Below are positions 48,466-57,579 of a stretch of DNA of 64,000 bases, one piece after another; the first letter of the stretch is position 1, and each line of letters begins with the position of its first letter. A program made the translations under genes and the position numbers. The notes beneath the pieces were generated by a model, which saw only the letters and a list, made by a program, of their open reading frames with translations, did not search any database and had not been told where the DNA came from. This DNA is from Rickettsia felis URRWXCal2 (lineage in GTDB: Bacteria; Pseudomonadota; Alphaproteobacteria; Rickettsiales; Rickettsiaceae), in contig CP000053.1 in the NCBI GenBank assembly GCA_000012145.1, forward strand, positions 682,001 to 746,000, written 5' to 3'.

Positions 48466-49891
48466 ATGAACTTACTTAAAAATATTACGGGAAAGAATTA
48501 TATAAACGGTGAATTTATAGAGTTCGGGAAGCAAATATCCGTTATTAATCCTTCGACCTTAAAAGAAATTTCTACAGTTCCGAATTTAGGATTATCTGAG
48601 ATTAATTCAGCAATTAATAATACGGTGCAAACTTTTTCTTCATGGTCACAAAGTTCATTTGAAGAAAGAATAGCGATTCTTAGAAAATGGTATAATTTAG
48701 TAATCGAAAATATTGATGAGCTAAGTCATATATTAACTCTAGAGCAGGGTAAGGTACTCTCTGAATCCAAAAAAGAAATTCTATACGGAGCATCTTTTAT
48801 TGATTGGTATACATATGTTATACATAATATTCACGGGACCATTAAACCGGGCAGTAGTAAAGCTCATAAAATTGTTACGCAATATGAGCCGGTTGGAGCG
48901 TCTGTGGCTATAACTCCTTGGAATTTTCCAAATGCAATGATTACTCGTAAGGTAGTGCCTGCAATAGCTGCGGGTTGTAGCGTTATATTAAAACCGTCAA
49001 GTCTTACGCCTCTATCAGCTTTAATACTTGCGAAATTTGCAAGCGATGCCGGTTTGCCAGCCGGAGTATTTAACGTGATTACCGGTGATTCGGATGTTAT
49101 AGGTAAGTCTTTTTGCGAAGATTTTAGGCTTCGGAAATTATCATTTACCGGTTCTACAAATGTCGGTAAAATTCTATATCAAAATGCCGCAAATACTCTA
49201 AAACGTTTATCTTTGGAACTTGGAGGCAATGCTCCTTTCATTATAACGGCAGATAATGAGTTGGAAAAAGTAGCAAGCGATTTGGTAGTTGCTAAAACTA
49301 GAAATAGCGGCCAGTCTTGTACTTCACCTAATAGGATATTTATAGAAGAATCTATATATGAAAAATTTATAGAAATTCTAAAGGCTAAATTTACTAAGCT
49401 TAAATCTGGTGACGGATTTGATAAAGCATCAGATATAGGTCCGTTAATTAACTCTGCTGCCATAGAAAAAATACAAAAGCTACTCGCTGATGCACAAAAT
49501 AAAGGAGCTAAATTAATTTGCGGCGGTAAAGCTGTTGATAATTTTATTGAGCCTATTATTATTGACTGTTTGGATAATATGGATATCTTTAGAACAGAAA
49601 TATTCGGTCCGGTGGTTGCGTGCTATAAATTTAAAGATTTGGATGAAGTAATAGAACGTGCAAATAGTACCGAATACGGCTTGCAAGGATATGTATATTC
49701 AAATAATATATCTTGTGGCACAAATGATAGCAACTAGGCTTGATTTCGGTATGGTTTCAATTAATAACCCATTGCCCGGAAATGCAAAAGCACCTTTTGC
49801 AGGGCGTAAAGCTTCAGGCTTTGGAGTTGAAGGTTCATTTGAAGGGATATTTGAATATCTAAATACGAAATATATAAATTTACAGAATTAA
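48466..49891 (+). pseudogene. gabD: Aldehyde dehydrogenase (succinate-semialdehyde type), frameshifted near the 3' end
   Basis: The first 423 residues are an NAD(P)-dependent aldehyde dehydrogenase: YINGEFIEFGKQISVINPST, the cofactor region ITPWNFPNAMITRKVVPAIA, LSFTGSTNVGKILYQ, the general base in LELGGNAPF, and the catalytic Cys (about 285) in NSGQSCTSPNRIF. After EYGLQGYVYSNN near 49705-49720 the frame breaks. The expected end continues one frame over: LVAQMIATRLDFGMVSINNP and PFAGRKASGFGVEGSFEGIF. The joint appears to have lost a few codons as well as the frame. The truncated product lacks the C-terminal oligomerisation strand and is probably inactive. The substrate is inferred from similarity to GabD-type enzymes. 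Confidence 0.8.
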
Positions 49892-49952
49892 GAATGCCCG
49901 CATTGTTTCTTTTATGTCATTCTTGCGAGGTATTATTGCGTGGCTCGTTTAT

Positions 49953-50056
49953 GTCATTCCCGCGAAAGCGAGAATCTAGAAAAAAAGTATAAATACAGCA
50001 AGCTTTTGAAATTAAAAGCTCGCTTTATGCTGGATTCCTGCTTTCGCAGGAATGAC
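49953..50056. repeat. PAL-B palindromic element
   Basis: GTCATTCCCGCGAAAGCGAG pairs with CCTGCTTTCGCAGGAATGAC. A partial PAL-like sequence (gtcattcttgcgagg) and the flank gcgtggctcgttt precede it. Confidence 0.92.
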
Positions 50057-50137
50057 ATTGAGTAGGTTTTGCGAACCATGCAATAACGCTAGCTTGACCA
50101 CGGTATGACAATGAAATAATAATTATGAATAAAAATT

Positions 50138-50500
50138 ATGCCTGTTCCTATAAATGATATTGAAAGAAAAATTGAAGAAATTAGTCTTATACTTGATAAT
50201 TATGAACCGCTTTGTTTAATAATAGGTAAAGAAAAAGTTAATCACCACTTACACATAACATCTAATAACCTTGCTGAATTGTTAGATAAAGAGATACCGC
50301 TTTCAATTGAATATTTTGATCCTATAGTACGACTAATTGAACAATTTAATAAGATTGAAATTATAATACCTCAAGAGCTTAATAATGCTTTATGTAATAC
50401 ATCATTAAACTTTGAGCATAATTATTATTCCGACGAATTACAAGAAACCGTAATTCAATATATAGAAAAACTTGATATTCTAGGGGTGGATGCGTACTAA
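50138..50500 (+). CDS. Small acidic hypothetical protein
   Basis: The 120-residue protein (MPVPINDIERKIEEISLILD...) has no signal peptide or membrane segment. It is acidic and mostly helical, with a central HHLHITSNNLAELLDKEIPL. Its stop overlaps the start of the GT2 glycosyltransferase by 11 bases, which points to translational coupling and a shared role, but the family is not recognised. Confidence 0.65.
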   Translation: MPVPINDIERKIEEISLILDNYEPLCLIIGKEKVNHHLHITSNNLAELLDKEIPLSIEYFDPIVRLIEQFNKIEIIIPQELNNALCNTSLNFEHNYYSDELQETVIQYIEKLDILGVDAY

Positions 50501-51335
50501 CACTCTAAAAATCTCAATAGTTTTACCGGTTTATAATAGGGAGAAGCTATTACCTTTTGCTATTGAGAGCTGCCTTAATCAAAGCTTTAAAGACTTTGAG
50601 CTTATTATTATTGATGATTGCTCAAAAGATAGTAGCGTTATAGTAGCTAGGAAATATGCAGAGCAGGATTCACGTATTAAGGTAATAGTAAACGAGACCA
50701 ATAAAAAATTACCGGCAAGTTTGAATGTTGCTTTTAAAGAGGCCAAGGGGGAGTATTTTACTTGGACTTCAGATGATAATCTTTTCCATGAAAATGCTTT
50801 AGAAAAAATGGTTAAGACACTTGATAATTCACCTGAGATAGGGCTTGTATATACTGATTATACTTTAATCGATGAGCAAGGTAGTATAGGTGCAAGACTT
50901 TATCAAGAACCGCCTAAGTTTTTACCGATTAGAGATTGCGTCGGTGCATGTTTCTTATATAGAGCCGATTTAGCAAGGCAAGTAGGTGGATATAACGAAA
51001 ATATGCAGTTAGTGGATGATTACGAATATTGGCTTCGTTTTGGACTTGTTACAAAATTTGCTCATATACCGGAATCTTTATATTTCTACCGAGTACATGA
51101 TCAAAGCTTAACAATAGAGCGTAAAATAGAAGCAAAACAGGCCAAAAGAGCTTTAAAAGAATTATTTAAAGATAAATATATTATTCCTGCTGAGATTAAA
51201 CCTATAAATGATTTATATAATTGGTTTATTGAAGATAGAAATTTAAGCTCTTATTTTAGGTTATTTAAAATAATTATTTGTAGTCCAATAATTACTATTT
51301 CTTATATTATTAAAAATCTGAAAAGAATTAGGTGA
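50490..51335 (+). CDS. Glycosyltransferase family 2
   Basis: This GT-A inverting glycosyltransferase of 281 residues starts LKISIVLPVYNREKLLPFAI, with the nucleotide-binding DDCSKDSS, the DXD-like TSDDNLFHENALEKM, and the acceptor-side DDYEYWLRFGLVTKFAHIPE. The C-terminus is helical with a hydrophobic end (LFKIIICSPIITISYIIKNL) that may contact the membrane. The sugar and acceptor are unknown; surface glycan assembly is plausible. It starts inside the preceding small gene. Confidence 0.88.
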   Translation: MRTNTLKISIVLPVYNREKLLPFAIESCLNQSFKDFELIIIDDCSKDSSVIVARKYAEQDSRIKVIVNETNKKLPASLNVAFKEAKGEYFTWTSDDNLFHENALEKMVKTLDNSPEIGLVYTDYTLIDEQGSIGARLYQEPPKFLPIRDCVGACFLYRADLARQVGGYNENMQLVDDYEYWLRFGLVTKFAHIPESLYFYRVHDQSLTIERKIEAKQAKRALKELFKDKYIIPAEIKPINDLYNWFIEDRNLSSYFRLFKIIICSPIITISYIIKNLKRIR

Positions 51336-51356
51336 TGCTTATGTTATTCTTGTTTC

Positions 51357-51448
51357 CGTCATTGCGAGGAAAAACTATAAGTTTTGACGAAGCAATCTCA
51401 GGATACTTGACAAGATTGCCACGCAGCCTACGGCTGCTCGCAATGACG
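51357..51448. repeat. PAL-A palindromic element
   Basis: CGTCATTGCGAGGAAAAACT (ataagttttga head) pairs with the gcagcctacggctgc head and CTCGCAATGACG. It is the last PAL-A before a gap of nearly 5 kb without one. Confidence 0.92.
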
Positions 51449-51514
51449 ATTCGTTGCTTACGCAACAACACAGGAATGACAACTACAGTCTAACAATATG
51501 CAAATTGTACAATA

Positions 51515-53479
51515 ATGTTAAATAATCAAGATTTCATACATACATTAAATCCACAACAGCAAAAAGCAGTTCTTCATACTAAAGGACCGCTTTTATTGCT
51601 TGCAGGTGCAGGGACAGGTAAAACAAAAGTACTTACCTCACGAATAGCTAATATTGTTCACCAAAATTTAGCGTCACCTCAAAATATTCTAGCCGTTACT
51701 TTTACTAATAAAGCTGCTAAAGAAATGGCTGAAAGAGTTAACAGTCTAATTAATTGCTACGGTCTTAATATAGGCACTTTCCACTCAATGGCAGCTAGGA
51801 TATTACGTGACCAAATTGAGCATTTAAATCTTGGTTTAAATAATAGATTTACTATTATTAGTCATGATGATCAATTAAAACTAGTTAAAGATATAGTAAA
51901 ACTAAAAGATATCGATACTAAAAAATATGCTCCTAAATTAATACATATCATAATTTCGAGATGGAAAGATCAAGGATTATTACCAAGTAAACTATCAGCA
52001 TCAGATACTAATTTACCGTTGCAGAGGGTGGCAAAACTTGTATACGAAGAATATCAGAAAAATTTACTTATTTCTAATGTTTTAGATTTTGGAGATTTGC
52101 TACTTTATAATAATGAGCTTTTTATTAAAAATCCCGAAATACTAAGATATTATCAGGAAAAATATCGATATATTTTAATCGATGAATATCAAGACACTAA
52201 CGTTGTCCAGTATTTATGGGCAAGAATGCTCGCAAGTTTATATAAAAATATTTGCTGTGTAGGGGATGATGATCAATCTATCTATGGTTGGCGAGGAGCG
52301 GAAGTCGGTAATATATTACGCTTTGAAAAAGATTTTGCAGGTGCAACGATTATTAAATTAGAGCAGAATTATAGATCAACTTTGCCTATACTTGCTGCTG
52401 CTTCCAATGTTATTAATAATAATAAAAACCGTCACGGTAAAACGTTATGGACGGATAGGGAAAGCGGTGAAAAGATAAAAATTATCTCTTGTTGGAGTGA
52501 TAAAGAAGAAGCAAGATATATAGCCGGCGAAATAGATAAATTAGTGAGAGAAGACCGATATAATGCCGGCAATATTGCAATATTAGTACGAGCCGGATTT
52601 CAAACAAGAAGTTTTGAGGAAGCGTTTATAAATAGTGCTATGCCTTATAAAATTATAGGAGGTTTGCGGTTCTATGAACGTATGGAAATAAGAGACGTGC
52701 TTGCTTATATCCGTATATCTTTAAATCAAAATGACAATCTAGCACTTGAGCGTATTATAAATGTGCCGAAAAGGGCAATAGGTGCAGCTAGCTTAAATAA
52801 AATTAGAGTCTATGCACTTGAGCGAAATATTTCTAATTTTGCAGCCATTAAAGAAATGTTGGAAATGGGCGAGATTAAAGCAAAACCATATGAAACTCTA
52901 AAAGATTTGGTTACTAAAATTGATAATTGGCACGAAAGATTTAGTATAGATGCTCCAATAAACGTAGTTAAAGCAATACTTGATGATTCCGGTTATCTTG
53001 AAATGCTTCAAGAAGAAAAAACCGAAGAAGCATTCGGTAGAATCGAAAATATTAACGAAATGCTTAGAGCTATTGCCGAATTTAACGATATTCATGATTT
53101 TATCGAACATTCAAGCTTAGTTATGGAAAACGAAGTGCTTGAAACTAATTACGGTGGTTCTGTTACTATAATGACCCTGCACGCAGCTAAAGGGCTTGAG
53201 TTTGACGTGGTGTTTTTACCGGGCTGGGAAGAGGGGGTATTTCCGTCTCAAAGGTCTCTAGACGAAGAAGGCGAAAAAGGCTTAGAAGAAGAACGCCGCA
53301 TTGCTTATGTCGGCATTACGAGAGCCAAAAAAGACCTCTACATTACCCACGCCGAAAGCAGAAAAATATTTTATGAAATAGTCCGCTCTTACCCTTCAAG
53401 GTTTATAACCGAAATCCCTGATGAAATTACGATAAGGACCTCTTCTATGAAAAAATACAATTCTTTTTATAAGTTTTAA
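51515..53479 (+). CDS. uvrD: UvrD/PcrA-type DNA helicase
   Basis: This superfamily 1 3'-5' helicase acts in nucleotide excision and mismatch repair. The 654 residues carry the Q motif [19 protein letters not shown], motif [12 protein letters not shown], Ia [27 protein letters not shown] and [17 protein letters not shown]. Motif IV has [11 protein letters not shown], motif [21 protein letters not shown] and motif [20 protein letters not shown]. The C-terminal region is shorter than in E. coli UvrD. The start is ATG 51515. Confidence 0.96.
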   Translation: MLNNQDFIHTLNPQQQKAVLHTKGPLLLLAGAGTGKTKVLTSRIANIVHQNLASPQNILAVTFTNKAAKEMAERVNSLINCYGLNIGTFHSMAARILRDQIEHLNLGLNNRFTIISHDDQLKLVKDIVKLKDIDTKKYAPKLIHIIISRWKDQGLLPSKLSASDTNLPLQRVAKLVYEEYQKNLLISNVLDFGDLLLYNNELFIKNPEILRYYQEKYRYILIDEYQDTNVVQYLWARMLASLYKNICCVGDDDQSIYGWRGAEVGNILRFEKDFAGATIIKLEQNYRSTLPILAAASNVINNNKNRHGKTLWTDRESGEKIKIISCWSDKEEARYIAGEIDKLVREDRYNAGNIAILVRAGFQTRSFEEAFINSAMPYKIIGGLRFYERMEIRDVLAYIRISLNQNDNLALERIINVPKRAIGAASLNKIRVYALERNISNFAAIKEMLEMGEIKAKPYETLKDLVTKIDNWHERFSIDAPINVVKAILDDSGYLEMLQEEKTEEAFGRIENINEMLRAIAEFNDIHDFIEHSSLVMENEVLETNYGGSVTIMTLHAAKGLEFDVVFLPGWEEGVFPSQRSLDEEGEKGLEEERRIAYVGITRAKKDLYITHAESRKIFYEIVRSYPSRFITEIPDEITIRTSSMKKYNSFYKF

Positions 53480-53509
53480 TTAATTTTCATTCATAAATTT
53501 TAAATTGGT

Positions 53510-53538
53510 TTGCATTCTTTAACTAATTATTATCTAAT
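53510..53538 (+). promoter_or_regulatory. Candidate promoter for the 438-residue gene
   Basis: TTGCAT, a 17-base spacer and TCTAAT lie 31 bases before the start codon, and the ribosome-binding site AGAGG follows at 53557-53561. The layout resembles that of the promoter at 38299. Confidence 0.45.
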
Positions 53539-53569
53539 TTAATTAATAATAATTAATAGAGGAAAAGAT

Positions 53570-54886
53570 ATGGCCAAGGAGCTAATACCTGATAGACCAC
53601 AAGAGAAACTTAAAACTGCTTTTGAATATCAAGTTGATAGTGCAGCAGGGATAATAAGAAAACTAGAGGAAAAAGTAACACTGGCTTTAAAAGAGCCTTC
53701 TCTAATCAAAAGGCAAGACCTACATTTACAAGCTGTAGGAGCAGCTATAACTTTGTATTCTCCTGAAGTAGCAAATCAATATCTTAATGATACTGAAATA
53801 CAAAAATTATCTGATTTATTGAAAGAAAATAAAAAATATACTACAAATTTATTGCCTAAAGAAAAAGATATATATGAAAAATTAGTAGCTAAAAATGAAG
53901 CTATAATTAAAGGCTTTCCAATATCATTTGATGGAGTAGCAGATCATATAACTGTTAAAGTACAAGCAAAAGCTTATAAAAACGCTGTTGAAAGTGCTTT
54001 AATAGAAATGAGTGTAGGTGATGAACAAATACCTCGTAAAAAATATGGAGAAGAACTCTTAAAAAGAGTTAAAGAAAAATTAGATAAACCTTTTTATGAT
54101 GAAGTAACAAAAGAAACAGTTGAAATTTCTGAAGAAACAATATCAGAGGCTGAAAAATTAATTAAGAAAGCTAATAAGAATATAGATTTACAACAAATTA
54201 CATTAACTTCGGACCAGGTTGAGGTTCAAAATGCTTTTAAAAGTACAATAGATAAATTATGCAAGTTTCTTGAAAAAAATATTGAAACAAATAAAAACAT
54301 AAAGCAAGGAATAGATATAATTCAAGGAGCAGGAGTAAATGAAAGTGAAATAATAAATTCATTACTACCGGCAATAAGTAAACTACCGCCTGAAAAAATG
54401 ACAGAGCAAGGTAGAGAAATTATCAAAAATTTTGCCCCATTACTTGAGAGCAATAATCCTGCACTTGTTAACGGTACTAAAAAAATATTATCAGAGCTAA
54501 ATCCTGGATATTTAACTGAACACGGATGGGGAGAAAGTATAGCATTAGAATTACAAAGAGTAGGCAAACCTAAGCTATGGCAAAGAATAGTAGCAGTTTT
54601 TACCGGTACGGATTATGCTCAAAAAAATATAGATAAAGCAGTCGCTAACTTTGAAAAAAGTAATAGTTCATATACAGATATGAAAAATTTATCGGAAGAA
54701 CTACAAAGAGAAAAACAAGCACCAAATAAAGAAATCAATATCATAACAGCAAAAAAAGAGCAAGGTAAAGAGCAAAATAAAACAATATCCCAAAGCTATA
54801 AGTCTTCTATATCAACCCCTATATCTCATGTTGATAAGCTTAATAAAAGTAAAGAGAGTGGGCAACAGTCAGGGCATAGTAAATAA
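53570..54886 (+). CDS. Hypothetical helical protein, intact member of a paralogue pair
   Basis: The 438-residue, Lys/Glu-rich, mostly helical protein has no signal peptide or membrane segment. Features include EYQVDSAAGIIRKLEEKVTL, the central AIIKGFPISFDGVADHI, a C-terminal module with PKLWQRIVAVFTGTDYAQKN, and a Ser/Lys/Gln-rich tail that looks disordered. It has its own promoter and ribosome-binding site. The gene at 54974-56327 has the same module order and a matching LW..F..IFTGKDY segment, so the two arose by duplication. I do not recognise the family; it appears Rickettsia-restricted. Confidence 0.75.
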   Translation: MAKELIPDRPQEKLKTAFEYQVDSAAGIIRKLEEKVTLALKEPSLIKRQDLHLQAVGAAITLYSPEVANQYLNDTEIQKLSDLLKENKKYTTNLLPKEKDIYEKLVAKNEAIIKGFPISFDGVADHITVKVQAKAYKNAVESALIEMSVGDEQIPRKKYGEELLKRVKEKLDKPFYDEVTKETVEISEETISEAEKLIKKANKNIDLQQITLTSDQVEVQNAFKSTIDKLCKFLEKNIETNKNIKQGIDIIQGAGVNESEIINSLLPAISKLPPEKMTEQGREIIKNFAPLLESNNPALVNGTKKILSELNPGYLTEHGWGESIALELQRVGKPKLWQRIVAVFTGTDYAQKNIDKAVANFEKSNSSYTDMKNLSEELQREKQAPNKEINIITAKKEQGKEQNKTISQSYKSSISTPISHVDKLNKSKESGQQSGHSK

Positions 54887-54973
54887 TGATTTATATGATA
54901 ATATAGTTGCGAATTTTTAAGAAGTTTGATAACTTGGTTACATTATATCAAATAACTTAATAATGAGTATTAT

Positions 54974-56327
54974 ATGGCAGAGATTATAACTAATATAAAT
55001 GATACTATTGAAAAAATTAAAAAAAGCGATGAAGTAACTGAGATATCGGCGGCAGTAAAAGGTAAAATAGTTGATATAAAAAACGTAGATAGTAGATTAG
55101 ATACTTTGAATAAAAATATTGTTACTCCCGATCCTATTCAACAATATTTACAATCTGAAGAATATATCACTAGTACGCTTGAAGTACTTGCCAGTAAAAT
55201 TATTAGTGAAGTCGTAGAAAATAAAGATATACAAAAATTAGTAGATAATTTGCATATCAATTTAGGACAAGATACAAAACTAATACCTAGTGCAGCAGAT
55301 AAGTTAAAGTTTGATGTCGCAAGGGCTGAAGCAGCACTTAAAGGTTTTGTACTTCCTCTAAATAAAGGAGGACCTTTTGATGAATTATCATTTATGGGTA
55401 TAGAGGATGAAGAAGAAATCTTTGCTGGTCCTATAAGAGCAACTAAAGAAGCATTAATAGCCGTAAGCGGAAATTCTATACCTAAAGAGCAATATGCACA
55501 GGCTGTAAAGATAAAGCTATAGAAATCTTAAAACAAGATCCTAAAAACACTCCGGAAAAACTTGAAAAATATGAAAAATTTATTATTCAAGGAGATAAAA
55601 ATCAGAAATTTAATGAAGATAGTAAGCAGTTTATACCAAGAGTAAATCAATTATCTCAAGCGGAATTTAAGGAATTACAAAAGGCAGCCACTTATACGGT
55701 ACAGCAGATTAGTAGTAGATTAGAAAAAAATAATAAAATTAGTAAGCAATTAGAAGAAACTATTATACTTACTAACTCATCAATCCTGAATTAATAATAA
55801 GGGAATTAAATAAGTTAGATTCTACTTATCTAACTGAAAATAGTACTAAAATAGCCACTGAATTAAAAGATATTAATGATAGAGGTACTTCTTTATGGGA
55901 AAAATTTAAATCAATTTTTACAGGGAAAGATTATTTAGGACAAAGATTAGAAAAACTTGTCAATGAATATATGATTAAAAGTGATGAGTATGTAGTAAAA
56001 GAAATTAATAATAAAATCTTTTCAAACGCTTTAACAAATCCTGAAATTGCTGAAGGTCTAACAAAATTTTTGAATGAAAATAAAGATAAAGTAGCAACTA
56101 ATCCTGAATTTAAAAATTTAATTCCTGTTACGGGTGAGCCTATTATAGTTCAACAGCAACAAGTTAATAATTTTAATTTAGCGGAACTCAGAAAAATCAA
56201 TCCAATAGCATTTGATAAAACCATATTTGAAGATTCAATAAAACTAAGAAGTTCTAATATAAAACCTCCGCAAACTACTCCTGGTACTTCTACTAAAAAT
56301 CAAGAAGCAGTAAGAAGTAAGGGTTAA
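54974..56327 (+). pseudogene. Decayed paralogue of the 438-residue protein
   Basis: The ATG at 54974 opens MAEIITNINDTIEKIKKSDE... for 182 codons. One missing base in an A run near 55508 ends the frame. The next frame continues DKAIEILKQDPKNTPEKLEK to about 55780, where a second shift leads into NPELIIRELNKLDSTYLTEN and on to TAA 56325-56327. Joined, the product would be about 450 residues. Shared features with its intact neighbour are the AALKGFVLPLNKGG-type segment and LWEKFKSIFTGKDYLGQRLE against LWQRIVAVFTGTDYAQKNID. The last piece could start at ATG 55971, but it is unlikely to be functional. Confidence 0.75.
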
Positions 56328-56390
56328 ATTTTAATATAACTTGGAAAGTCTACGTTATTGTGAGGAAGTCGTGTTGCGTGGATACCAAAT

Positions 56391-56482
56391 CGTCATTGCG
56401 AGCAGCCGTAGGCTGCGTGGCAATCTCGTCAAATATCCTGAGATTGCTTCGTCGAAACTTACAGTTTCTTCTCGCAATGACG
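56391..56482. repeat. PAL-A palindromic element
   Basis: CGTCATTGCGAGCAGCCGTA pairs with the gaaacttacagtttc head and CTCGCAATGACG. The left flank TTGCGTGGATACCAAAT is the clearest example of the conserved flank. Confidence 0.93.
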
Positions 56483-56492
56483 ATATTTATCT

Positions 56493-57494
56493 TTAGTTAG
56501 TAATGCTTGGTGGAACGGTTAAATACTCCTCTTTCCATAATTCATTATAAAGAATAGGGTCGATATTACCCCCTGAGATTAGTACTAGTAATTTTTGAGG
56601 TTTGGATTGTGTTTTTAACCAATTTACCACTGAAACCATATTTATACTACTTGACGGCTCGCATATAACTTTAAGTAAATGAGTAAGCCACGCTGTCCAA
56701 TAATATATTTCATATTCTTCTGCTAAATAAAAATGATCAAGTTTTTTCAGATATTCAAATGTACGAGCTGATACACTTAAGGTTTTAAGACCGTCTGCTA
56801 TGGTAGTCGGTGCGTCATCAAATCTATATATCTTATTATTTTTAACCGATAAATAAGCATCATTTGCCTTAAGTGGTTCTGAACCTATTAACAAGCTTGT
56901 CGGTGATATTAATTCCTTGGCAAGATATGAGCCGGAAATTAAACCGCCGCCGCCGCAAGAGGCAAAAATAGCATCAGGACTAAAGCCTAACTGCTGTAAT
57001 GCTTCATAGCATAATGTGCCGGCACCTGCTATTGTAGAATCACTATCGGAAGGATGTATATAGTAAAATCCTTGCTTTTCATCTTCTTTTGCTCTTTCTT
57101 CTGCTTCTTGTCGAGTATCTGTATATATAGCTTCACCGCCGTAATAAAGAGCTGCTTGCTGTTTTACTTTTGAAGTATTTAACGGTAAATAAATCCTTGT
57201 TTTAATACCAAATAATTTACTTGCATAAGCAAGACCAATCCCATGGTTACCCGTACTATAACCGACTATTTTATCAGGTAATTTTCCTTGCTCTTTTAAT
57301 TCTAATAAATGATTTAATACTCCTCTAACTTTGAATGCACCGGTTTTTTGTAATGATTCAACCTTAAAAAAAATCTCATGACCAAGCATCTCATTTAAGC
57401 TTTCAGAGTGAACGATTGGAGTTAAATGTAGATATTGTTTTATTCTATTATGTGCAGTAGCTACATTTTGAGAAGATTGTAGTAATAAATTCAT
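56493..57494 (-). CDS. Threonine/serine dehydratase-like PLP enzyme
   Basis: This fold-type II PLP enzyme of 333 residues belongs to the threonine dehydratase/serine racemase group. The PLP lysine lies in VESLQKTGAFKVRGVLNHLL. Other elements are YSTGNHGIGLAYASKLFGIK (the SxGNHG loop), the phosphate-binding ASCGGGGLISGSYLA, and a C-terminal LVLISGGNID. It lacks the ACT regulatory domain of biosynthetic IlvA, so a catabolic dehydratase or racemase is likelier. Its stop codon lies in a short dispersed motif (reverse strand GCATTACTAACTAAAGA) also seen after nadK. Confidence 0.87.
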   Translation of the reverse strand: MNLLLQSSQNVATAHNRIKQYLHLTPIVHSESLNEMLGHEIFFKVESLQKTGAFKVRGVLNHLLELKEQGKLPDKIVGYSTGNHGIGLAYASKLFGIKTRIYLPLNTSKVKQQAALYYGGEAIYTDTRQEAEERAKEDEKQGFYYIHPSDSDSTIAGAGTLCYEALQQLGFSPDAIFASCGGGGLISGSYLAKELISPTSLLIGSEPLKANDAYLSVKNNKIYRFDDAPTTIADGLKTLSVSARTFEYLKKLDHFYLAEEYEIYYWTAWLTHLLKVICEPSSSINMVSVVNWLKTQSKPQKLLVLISGGNIDPILYNELWKEEYLTVPPSITN

Positions 57495-57579
57495 AAATAT
57501 AATTAATAAAGATGGCTTGAAATCGCATTTATACTATATTATATAGTTAATAATTAGAAATTTTAAAAGGTTTTAATTG

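Noticed and set aside
636-56482. CRISPR array from the many similar palindromes
   Set aside because: The copies are kilobases apart between different genes, vary in length, and there are no spacers of constant size or cas genes.
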